From: Gammaproteobacteria bacterium
Lineage (GTDB): Bacteria; Pseudomonadota; Gammaproteobacteria; UBA5335; SLRW01
Direction of reading: 5' to 3'
Length of the DNA: 7,877 nt
Assembly (NCBI GenBank): GCA_007134115.1
Contig: SLLK01000275.1
Location: forward strand, 1 to 7,877
Below are positions 1-5,508 of the stretch, one piece after another. The stretch's first letter is position 1; each line of letters begins with the position of its first letter. A model generated the notes under the pieces. The model saw only the letters and a list, made by a program, of their open reading frames with translations. It ran no database searches and was not told the origin of the DNA. Made by a program: the position numbers and the translations under genes.

Positions 1-910
1 GCGCCTCGTTGACTGCGCCGCCGGTGACCAGCTTGCGCTCGGAGAACCACTCATCGTAATGCACGCCGAACTCGTCCAGGTCGTCGTGGATGTCGTCCAG
101 GATGGCATCGAGGCCGGCTTCGAGCACTGTGCGGAAATCTTCCTCGCCGAGCATCTCGCGTGCGCGGGCGATCAGCGCGTCTATATGCGCTTCCTTGTCT
201 CCCCCGCGTGGCTCGTCCTCGGGCAAGTCCGCCATGACCTCGCGCACCGGCCGGTAGAAGCGTTCACCGTGCACGGCCTTGAGTTGCTCGGCAATATCCG
301 AGATGTAGGCGCCGCGGTAGCCGTTTGCGGGGAAGTCGACGATCTCCTCGCACCACTCGAGGTAACGCAGCCACACGCTGGCCGCCAGGATGTCCATCTG
401 CCGCCCGGCGTCGTTGACGTAGTACTCGCGGTGTACCTTGTAGTTGGCGGCCGCCAGGATGTTGGCGACGCTGGCCCCGTAGGCGGCGCCGCGACCGTGG
501 CCCACATGCAGGGGGCCGGTCGGGTTGGCCGAGACGAACTCGACCTGCACCGGCTGTCCGCCGCCCACATCGCCGCGGCCGTAGTCTTCACCCGCCGTCA
601 GGGCCTGGCGTATCTCCTCGTGCCAGGCTTCCGGGGCGAGGAAGAAATTGATGAAGCCGGGTCCGGCAATCTCCACCCTGGCGACCAGCGGGGATTCGGG
701 CATGGCCGCCACCAGGCGCTCGGCCAGCTCACGCGGTTTGATGCCGGCGTGACGCGACAGCGTCATCGCCAGGTTGGTGGCGAAATCGCCGTGACGGTTG
801 TCGCGGGTACGTTCAAGTACGATGCCGGCAGGCGGGTCGGATTCGGGCAGAACGTCGCCGGCAAGGCGTTCCAGTGTTTGGTTGAGCAGTTGTTCCAGAG
901 CGGCTTTCAC
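1..910 (-). CDS. argS: Arginyl-tRNA synthetase, N-terminal part (3' end outside window)
   Basis: Class I aminoacyl-tRNA synthetase that joins arginine to tRNA-Arg in the cytoplasm. The 303 residues visible are roughly the first half of a protein usually about 560-590 residues long; the gene runs off the left edge. The N-terminal Add1-type tRNA-recognition domain covers about residues 1-95 and includes RDNRHGDFATN (36-46) and EIAGPGFINFFL (80-91), both typical of the family. The catalytic domain opens with SANPTGPLHVGHGR (127-140), whose HVGH (135-138) is the class I HIGH motif; YYVNDAGRQMD (163-173) follows. The KMSK region lies outside. This signature is the NPTGPLHVGHGR subtype, not the E. 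coli NVAKEMHVGH form. The GTG start is preferred because the reading frame meets a stop at 944-946, no in-frame ATG lies between, and a GGGGA lies 6 nt upstream. It follows priA after a 149-bp gap, so co-transcription is possible. Identity is very secure. Confidence 0.96.
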   Translation of the reverse strand, partial: MKAALEQLLNQTLERLAGDVLPESDPPAGIVLERTRDNRHGDFATNLAMTLSRHAGIKPRELAERLVAAMPESPLVARVEIAGPGFINFFLAPEAWHEEIRQALTAGEDYGRGDVGGGQPVQVEFVSANPTGPLHVGHGRGAAYGASVANILAAANYKVHREYYVNDAGRQMDILAASVWLRYLEWCEEIVDFPANGYRGAYISDIAEQLKAVHGERFYRPVREVMADLPEDEPRGGDKEAHIDALIARAREMLGEEDFRTVLEAGLDAILDDIHDDLDEFGVHYDEWFSERKLVTGGAVNEA

Positions 911-916
911 GAATGG

Positions 917-921
917 TCCCC
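917..921 (-). promoter_or_regulatory. Ribosome binding site supporting the GTG start of argS
   Basis: GGGGA on the minus strand ends 6 nt before the GTG at 910-908. It is a partial Shine-Dalgarno match, but the spacing is good and no other in-frame start lies between the upstream stop (944-946) and this codon, so it decides the argS start. Confidence 0.55.
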
Positions 922-997
922 ATACATCAAGGCAGGCGGCAGTTTACCGTGTGTCGGCCCGGGTTAGAAAGCGCTTGATCCACGCTGCTGCACGTCA

Positions 998-1017
998 CGC
1001 GGCGACGCGTCGGCGCG
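998..1017. repeat. 20-bp near-perfect palindrome in the priA-argS gap
   Basis: The sequence CGCGGCGACGCGTCGGCGCG pairs with itself at every position except one central G/G mismatch, with the 10-bp perfect core CGACGCGTCG. It lies 43 bp past the priA stop codon and 88 bp before the argS start. It would make a very GC-rich hairpin in a priA-argS transcript, but no T-run follows on either strand, so it is not a classical intrinsic terminator. It could be an RNA-stabilising stem, a dimeric-protein site, or chance in GC-rich DNA. Confidence 0.5.
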
Positions 1018-1059
1018 CTGCGCTTGCCGGCCGCGCGCCATAGCCGCGCCCATTGGCCG

Positions 1060-3276
1060 TTACAGGACTTCCTGCGGGTCCACGTCCACCGACCAGCGTA
1101 CCTTGCGCGCGCGCTTGTCGTCGGCCAGCGCCGGTACCAGGTGCGCCAGCAGCGCGTGCAGTGTCTTTCGTTGCGCCGATTGCAGGAGCAGTTGCGCGCG
1201 ATAGCGGCCCTGGCGGCGTTCCATGGAGGCGGGCACCGGCCCCAGAAGATCCACGCCGGGGCTGTTGAACGAGGCGGCCAGTTCACGCACGGACTCCAGA
1301 AACGTCATGGGCGCATCGGCGCCGGTGGCTTCCGCGCGCACCAGGGCGAGGTGGCTGAAAGGCGGCCAGTGGGCCTGCCTGCGCTCCTCCATGTGGGCGT
1401 GGGCGAAGGCGTGGTAACCGTCACGCAGCAGGGTGGTGAGCATGGGGTGCTCGGGATGGTGCGTCTGGATCAGCACCTCGCCCGGGCGTGCGGCGCGCCC
1501 GGCGCGCCCGGCGACCTGGGTGATCAGCTGGGCCATGCGCTCACCGGCGCGAAAATCGGCACCGAACAGGCCGTGGTCGGCATCCACAATGCCGACCAGG
1601 GTGACGCCCGGGAAGTGATGGCCCTTGGCCAGCATTTGGGTGCCGATCAGCAGGCGTTTGCGATGGCTGTGAATGTCGTCCATGAGCTGCTGCAGTGAAC
1701 CGCGGCGGCTGGTGGTGTCGCGATCCACGCGGGCAATACCGATGCCGGGAAAGCGTTCCGCCAACAACTGCTCAACGCGCTCGGTGCCGTGTCCCAGCGT
1801 GGCCAGATCGGTGCTGTTGCACGCCGGGCAATCCGCCGGGACACCGCGTACCGCGCCGCAATGGTGGCACAACAGCCGGGTGCCGCGGCGTCCACCCTGG
1901 TGCACCGTCAGGCGGGCGTCGCAACGTTCGCACTGCGCCATCCAGCCGCAGTCGTGGCAACGCAGCGTGGGCGCGAAACCGCGCCGGTTGAGAAACAGCA
2001 GGGCCTGGTCGCCGGCCTGCAGGTGTTTGTCGATGGCCGCCAGCAGGGCCGGCGACAGACCCTCCGCCAGCGGCACGCGGCGCACATCGAGCAGGCCGGT
2101 GCGTGGCAGTACCGCGGTGCCCGTGCGGTGTTCCAGCACCAGCCGCTGGTAACGGCCCTCGCGGGCATTGTGCAGGCTTTCCAGCGCCGGTGTGGCGGAA
2201 CCCAGGATCACCGGGATGCCCAGCGTGCGTGCCCGCCACACGGCCAGGTCGCGCGCCGAATAGCGAAAACCCTCCTGTTGCTTGAACGAGGGGTCGTGTT
2301 CCTCGTCGATGACGATGACGCCCGGTTCGGGCAACGAGGTAAAAACGGCCGAGCGCGTGCCGATGACGATGCGCGCGTGTCCCTCGCGGGCCTGTACCCA
2401 GGCATCCAGGCGGGCGCGGTCGGTGAGCCCCGAGTGCAACATGGCCATGGGGACGTCGAAGCGCCGGGCCATGCGCTGGGCCAGTTGCGGCGTCAGCCCG
2501 ATCTCGGGTACCAGCACCAGTGCCTGACGGCCCCGGGCAAGCACCTGTTCAATCACGCGCAGGTACACCTCGGTTTTGCCGCTGCCGGTGACCCCGTCGA
2601 GCAGGAAGGGCTGGAACCGGTCCACAGCTTGCACGATGGAATCCACAGCATGCTGCTGGGCTTCGGTGAGTGTGGGTGGCATTCCGGGCTCATCCCCGCT
2701 ACCGCGGGCAACCCCCGCCGGCACCGGCGCGGATTCGACCAGCCCGCGCTGGCGCAGCCCGCGCAAGGCTGCCGGGACATCGCCGGGAAGTTCACGCAGC
2801 GTGGTGGCGGCGATGCCTTCGGGGGACTGGTGCAGCCGTTCCAGCACGGCCGCCTGACGCGGTGCGCTGCTGAGCGCTTGCGGACCGACGGCGCGGCCCG
2901 CGGCGGTCAGCCGCCAGTGGTCGTGGGTGACCCGGGCCGGCGCCCCCTGACGCAGCAGGACCGGCAGCGCGGCGGCGAATACCTCGCCTGGCGGGTGATG
3001 GTAGTAGTTCGCCGCCCAGCGCAGCATGGCGAACACATCCTCACTGAGCAGCGGCGTGTCGTCGAGCACCTTGTCCGCGCGGCGCAGGCGTCCACGAGGC
3101 ACGTCTGTGGCGGTTGCCAGCGCCAGCACCATGCCGTTCACCCGCGTTCTGCCGAAGGGCACGGAAACGCGCACGCCCGGTTCAATCGTACCCTGGTGAT
3201 CGGCGGGCGGCAGGTAATCAAAATGGCGATACAGCGGCGAGGGAACGGCGATACGCACTATGGGTTCAGCGGTCAT
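1060..3276 (-). CDS. priA: Primosomal protein N' (replication restart DNA helicase PriA)
   Basis: ATP-dependent 3'-to-5' superfamily 2 helicase that recognises abandoned replication forks and starts reassembly of the replisome without DnaA and oriC. The 738 residues match the usual length (E. coli is about 732). In order: the N-terminal 3'-DNA-end-binding domain (about 1-105, with FDYLPP at 19-24); a winged-helix region (about 115-185); helicase lobe 1 with Walker A GVTGSGKT (228-235), VPEIGLTPQ (256-264) and Walker B DEEH (324-327), followed by GSATPALES (359-367); lobe 2 with LFLNRRGFAP (427-436); then eight cysteines at 440, 443, 449, 452, 470, 473, 483 and 486 for two zinc ions; then GTQMLAKGHHFPGVTLV (545-561) and helicase motif VI QVAGRAGR (587-594). 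The C-terminal domain follows. No key residue is missing. The ATG has only a weak Shine-Dalgarno (AAGTAG about 6 nt upstream), suggesting low expression. Its upstream region holds DnaA boxes. Confidence 0.98.
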   Translation of the reverse strand: MTAEPIVRIAVPSPLYRHFDYLPPADHQGTIEPGVRVSVPFGRTRVNGMVLALATATDVPRGRLRRADKVLDDTPLLSEDVFAMLRWAANYYHHPPGEVFAAALPVLLRQGAPARVTHDHWRLTAAGRAVGPQALSSAPRQAAVLERLHQSPEGIAATTLRELPGDVPAALRGLRQRGLVESAPVPAGVARGSGDEPGMPPTLTEAQQHAVDSIVQAVDRFQPFLLDGVTGSGKTEVYLRVIEQVLARGRQALVLVPEIGLTPQLAQRMARRFDVPMAMLHSGLTDRARLDAWVQAREGHARIVIGTRSAVFTSLPEPGVIVIDEEHDPSFKQQEGFRYSARDLAVWRARTLGIPVILGSATPALESLHNAREGRYQRLVLEHRTGTAVLPRTGLLDVRRVPLAEGLSPALLAAIDKHLQAGDQALLFLNRRGFAPTLRCHDCGWMAQCERCDARLTVHQGGRRGTRLLCHHCGAVRGVPADCPACNSTDLATLGHGTERVEQLLAERFPGIGIARVDRDTTSRRGSLQQLMDDIHSHRKRLLIGTQMLAKGHHFPGVTLVGIVDADHGLFGADFRAGERMAQLITQVAGRAGRAARPGEVLIQTHHPEHPMLTTLLRDGYHAFAHAHMEERRQAHWPPFSHLALVRAEATGADAPMTFLESVRELAASFNSPGVDLLGPVPASMERRQGRYRAQLLLQSAQRKTLHALLAHLVPALADDKRARKVRWSVDVDPQEVL

Positions 3277-3347
3277 GGCGACTACTTTAGCACTGAGCTT
3301 GCGGTGGGGTGACCGCCAGCGGGCGGCGCCTGTTCATATCCTTGTCG

Positions 3348-3374
3348 ATTATCCACAAAACCTGTGGATAACAA
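3348..3374 (-). promoter_or_regulatory. Candidate priA promoter overlapping DnaA boxes
   Basis: On the minus strand, a TTGTTA (3374-3369) and a GATAAT (3353-3348) are separated by 15 bp. The -10-like element matches the sigma-70 consensus at 5 of 6 positions and the -35-like element at 4 of 6, but the spacer is shorter than the preferred 17 bp. Transcription would begin about 65 bp before the priA ATG. Both hexamers lie inside or next to DnaA-box sequences, so DnaA binding would be expected to block this promoter if it is used. This is pattern matching only. Confidence 0.3.
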
Positions 3375-3383
3375 TGTGGATGA
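3349..3383. promoter_or_regulatory. Cluster of three DnaA-box sequences
   Basis: Box 1 is TTATCCACA on the plus strand (3349-3357), the exact strong DnaA box. Box 2 is its exact reverse complement, TGTGGATAA (3363-3371), 5 bp away, so the two form a 9-bp inverted repeat. Box 3 is TGTGGATGA (3375-3383), one base off the consensus, in the same orientation as box 2 and starting 12 bp after it. Two perfect 9-mers within 23 bp are very unlikely by chance in GC-rich DNA. Known roles of such clusters are origin unwinding, DnaA titration, and DnaA control of nearby promoters. Which applies here is not shown by the sequence. The nearest gene is priA, whose ATG is 73 bp to the left. Confidence 0.75.
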
Positions 3384-3390
3384 AATGCGA

Positions 3391-3411
3391 ACAGGACAGC
3401 TAACTGCCTGT
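3391..3411. repeat. Imperfect inverted repeat next to the DnaA boxes
   Basis: The arms ACAGGaCAG (3391-3399) and CTGCCTGT (3404-3411) pair over 8 bp with one bulged A, around a CTAA loop. No T-run follows on either strand, so it is not a terminator. It lies between the DnaA boxes and the AT-rich core and could be a protein-binding site or a hairpin in a priA leader transcript. It is not an SOS box, as the CTG-N10-CAG arrangement is absent. Confidence 0.4.
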
Positions 3412-3420
3412 CGTGACTGG

Positions 3421-3500
3421 GTTTGTGTTAGATCGATGACAAATTGACCAATCAATGAAAATGTATATAAAACATATGGTTAAGCGCTTTTTGTTTGAGT
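3421..3500. other. AT-rich core (about 70% A+T) between DnaA-box matches
   Basis: By direct count, 24 of the 80 bases are G or C, and only 9 of 40 in 3441-3480, in a window where the genes are clearly GC-rich. One GATC lies at 3431-3434. The segment sits between the three-box cluster on the left and the single box on the right. Low-melting segments next to DnaA boxes are the hallmark of DNA unwinding elements, but strong promoters can look the same. I did not recognise E. coli-type 13-mers or a convincing IHF site. Confidence 0.5.
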
Positions 3501-3553
3501 TTGCATCAGGAGTTCCCGGTATCTGGGGCTTTTACGCGCGAGTGCGCCATTGT

Positions 3554-3562
3554 TGTGCATAA
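3554..3562 (-). promoter_or_regulatory. Fourth DnaA-box match
   Basis: TGTGCATAA on the plus strand reads TTATGCACA on the minus strand, which fits the relaxed DnaA-box consensus TTWTNCACA exactly. It has the same orientation as boxes 2 and 3 and lies on the other side of the AT-rich core, about 170 bp from box 3. Taken alone, a relaxed 9-mer match would be weak evidence. Confidence 0.4.
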
Positions 3563-3744
3563 CCGCAGGGGGCGGCTGCATGCCTCAGGGGGGTTGTCAA
3601 GGGGCAAAGGGGGCTGATTTTGATGATGGCCGGGGGTGCCCGGGGTGCGGTGTGGAGGTCAAATGCACCCGTGTATCCCGGCAAGCACTCTCCGCAGCTG
3701 GAGCCGGTGAACCCGGGAGTAAGCGTGGGTCGGGTCTGACGCGC

Positions 3745-3775
3745 AAAAAAAACGGCCGGGGCAGGACCCCGGCCG
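3745..3775 (-). terminator. Intrinsic terminator of the pnt operon
   Basis: On the minus strand, a perfect 9-bp GC stem (CGGCCGGGG paired with CCCCGGCCG, 3775-3767 and 3761-3753) with a 5-nt loop is followed directly by eight T residues (3752-3745). It starts 26 bp past the pntB stop codon. This is a textbook Rho-independent terminator and closes the pntAA-pntAB-pntB transcript before the DnaA-box region. Read on the plus strand, the same stem is followed only by a broken T-run (GCTTTCTT), so it might terminate weakly in that direction too. Confidence 0.93.
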
Positions 3776-3801
3776 CTTTCTTCGCATCTCCAGCGGGAGG
3801 T

Positions 3802-5217
3802 CTAGTATTCCTTGACCGTCTGGATCAGCTTGTTGGCGACTTCCTGGCCGTCGCCGTAGAGCATGCGTGTATTGTCGAGTCCGAACAGGGCGTTCTGGAT
3901 CCCGGAGAACCCGGTGCCCTGGCCGCGCTTGACGACAATCACGTTCTTCGCCTTGTCGGCATTGAGAATGGGCATGCCGTAAATGGGGCTGTCCGGATTG
4001 CTGCGTGCCACCGGGTTGACCACATCATTGGCGCCGATGACCAGTGATACGTCGGCCTTCTCGAACTCGTTGTTGATTTCGTCGAGATCGTAGATGCGGT
4101 CGTAGGGCACCCCGGCTTCAGCCAGCAGTACGTTCATGTGCCCCGGCATCCGGCCGGCCACAGGGTGAATGGCGAACTTCACGTCCACGCCCCGCTCGAT
4201 GAGCATCTGGCACAGTTCCCATACCTTGTGCTGCGCCTGTGCCACGGCCATGCCGTAACCCGGCACCACAATGACTTTCTCTGCGTAGGCCATCATCACG
4301 CCGGCATCAGAGGCCTGGATCGGCTTGAGGCTGCCGCCTTCCTCATCCATGGCGCCTTCTTCGGCACTGCCGAAGGCACCAAAGAGCACGTTGCTAAGCG
4401 GCCGGTTCATGGCATTGGCCATCAACTGCGTGAGCATGGTGCCTGCCGCGCCGACGACCGTACCGGCGATAATCATCGCCGCGTTGTCGATCACGAAGCC
4501 TTCGAAGGCCACGGCCAGACCGGTCAGGGCGTTGTACAGGGAGATCACCACCGGCATGTCGGCGCCACCAATGGGCACGGTAATGGTGATGCCCAGCAAC
4601 AGTGACAACAGGAAGAACGCCGAGACCATGGCCAGTCCGGCATCACCGGCCGCGAGGGCAACGTGTACACCCGCCGCGGCGATGCCCGCCATCAACAGCA
4701 TGTTGAGGATGTTCTGGCCGGGGAAACGCCAGGTTTTCTTCATGATCCCCTGCAACTTGGCAAAGGCAATCAGACTGCCGCTGAAGGCGACCGAACCAAT
4801 AATGCCGCCGAGCACGGCCAGGGTCATGATGATGCGGCCGTGGTCTTCACCACTGTAGAGTTCGATGGCCGCAATACAGGCAGCGGCACCGCCGCCCATG
4901 CCGTTGTACAGCGCCACCATCTGCGGCATGTCGGTCATGGGGACCTTGCGGCCGCTGATCCATGCCGGAATACCCCCCACCGCAATGGCGACCAGCATCA
5001 GAATATAGTTGGTCTGGGTCACGGTGTCGGCCATGGCCGGGTGCACGAAGGTCACGACCGTGGCCACCACCATACCGGCGCCGGCCCACAGGATGCCCGC
5101 ACGCGCTGTCTTCGGCGAACTCATGCGCTTGAGGCCGAGAATGAAAAGGAACGCCGCTACAAAATAGGCGACATTGATGACGTGTGTGAGTCCTTCCCAG
5201 GCAAGGATGGCTTCCAT
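3802..5217 (-). CDS. pntB: NAD(P) transhydrogenase subunit beta
   Basis: Beta subunit of the proton-translocating transhydrogenase: it holds most of the membrane channel (domain II) and the NADP(H)-binding domain III. The complex transfers hydride from NADH to NADP+ driven by proton entry, supplying NADPH for biosynthesis and redox defence. The 471 residues match the family (E. coli is about 462). The N-terminal ~270 residues are a series of hydrophobic helices with the conserved loops MTDMPQMVALYN (94-105) and GADMPVVISLYN (218-229). Domain III starts after an acidic linker (286-294) and carries VPGYGMAVAQAQ (318-329), HPVAGRMPGHMNVLLAEAGVP (351-371), GANDVVNP (395-402) and the KR pair (430-431) expected to hold the NADP 2'-phosphate. 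The position I align with E. coli His91 reads Asn105. The ATG directly abuts the pntAB stop (TAAATG) with AAGGAGGA at 5232-5225, a strong ribosome binding site. Last gene of the operon. Confidence 0.97.
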   Translation of the reverse strand: MEAILAWEGLTHVINVAYFVAAFLFILGLKRMSSPKTARAGILWAGAGMVVATVVTFVHPAMADTVTQTNYILMLVAIAVGGIPAWISGRKVPMTDMPQMVALYNGMGGGAAACIAAIELYSGEDHGRIIMTLAVLGGIIGSVAFSGSLIAFAKLQGIMKKTWRFPGQNILNMLLMAGIAAAGVHVALAAGDAGLAMVSAFFLLSLLLGITITVPIGGADMPVVISLYNALTGLAVAFEGFVIDNAAMIIAGTVVGAAGTMLTQLMANAMNRPLSNVLFGAFGSAEEGAMDEEGGSLKPIQASDAGVMMAYAEKVIVVPGYGMAVAQAQHKVWELCQMLIERGVDVKFAIHPVAGRMPGHMNVLLAEAGVPYDRIYDLDEINNEFEKADVSLVIGANDVVNPVARSNPDSPIYGMPILNADKAKNVIVVKRGQGTGFSGIQNALFGLDNTRMLYGDGQEVANKLIQTVKEY

Positions 5218-5508
5218 TTATGCGTCCTCCTTGCTGCTTTTGAACATTTCCAGCATGCGTTCGGTGACTACATAGCCCCCCGCCGCATTGCCGGCACCCA
5301 GGACGACGCCGATAAAGCCGATGGTCTGGGCGAGTACGGTTTCCGCCTGACCCAGAGCAACCATGGCGCCCACCAGCACGATGCCGTGCACGAAGTTGGA
5401 ACCGGACATCAGTGGCGTATGCAGAATCGCCGGCACCCGGCCGATGATCTCGTAGCCGGTGAAGGCTGCGAGCATGAAAATATACAGTGCGATGAAGCCC
5501 TCAATCAT
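5218..5508 (-). CDS. pntAB: NAD(P) transhydrogenase subunit alpha part 2
   Basis: Small membrane subunit, equivalent to the C-terminal membrane part of the E. coli PntA chain. It completes domain II together with PntB. The 96 residues contain three likely transmembrane helices (about 4-22, 38-53 and 58-80). The family signature HTPLMSGSNFVHGIVLVG (30-47) is present, as is GGYVVTERMLEMF (77-89) before a charged tail. A separate PntAB marks the three-subunit form of the enzyme, as in Rhodospirillum rubrum, in contrast to the two-subunit E. coli enzyme. Its ATG overlaps the pntAA stop by 4 bp (ATGA) and a strong AAGGAGG (5521-5515) lies 6 nt before it inside pntAA. Its TAA abuts the pntB start. 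Translational coupling of the three subunits is therefore likely. Confidence 0.96.
   Translation of the reverse strand: MIEGFIALYIFMLAAFTGYEIIGRVPAILHTPLMSGSNFVHGIVLVGAMVALGQAETVLAQTIGFIGVVLGAGNAAGGYVVTERMLEMFKSSKEDA

Larger units (their letters stand above)
3277..3801. other. 525-bp non-coding gap between pntB and priA
   Basis: No credible gene is seen here on either strand. The long plus-strand reading frame that begins at 3550 runs through the terminator and into the antisense of pntB, with no family resemblance. Moving from priA, the gap contains a possible priA promoter, three DnaA-box sequences (3349-3383), a bulged hairpin (3391-3411), an AT-rich core (3421-3500), a fourth DnaA-box match (3554-3562), a GC-rich stretch of about 180 bp in which I see nothing recognisable, and the pnt terminator (3745-3775). 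The contrast between the AT-rich core and the GC-rich surroundings is striking. Both flanking genes point left, so the gap should serve the 3' end of pnt and the 5' end of priA. That need does not obviously explain its length. Confidence 0.7.

Noticed and set aside
59..967. 302-residue plus-strand open frame opposite argS
   Set aside because: It is the antisense shadow of argS; the minus strand has clear ArgS motifs throughout, and the plus-strand product has no family features.
1789..3312. 507-residue plus-strand open frame opposite priA
   Set aside because: Long antisense frames are expected in GC-rich coding DNA. The minus strand encodes an intact PriA with all motifs.
3391..3411. SOS (LexA) box
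   Set aside because: ACAG and CTGT are present but in the wrong order and spacing for CTGT-N8-ACAG.
3445..3456. FNR-type site in TTGACCAATCAA
   Set aside because: The half-sites are TTGA and TCAA but the spacing is 2 bp shorter than TTGAT-N4-ATCAA, so it does not fit an FNR box.
3550..4047. 165-residue plus-strand frame starting in the pntB-priA gap
   Set aside because: It reads through the pnt terminator stem and then antisense through pntB, has no good ribosome binding site and no recognisable sequence.
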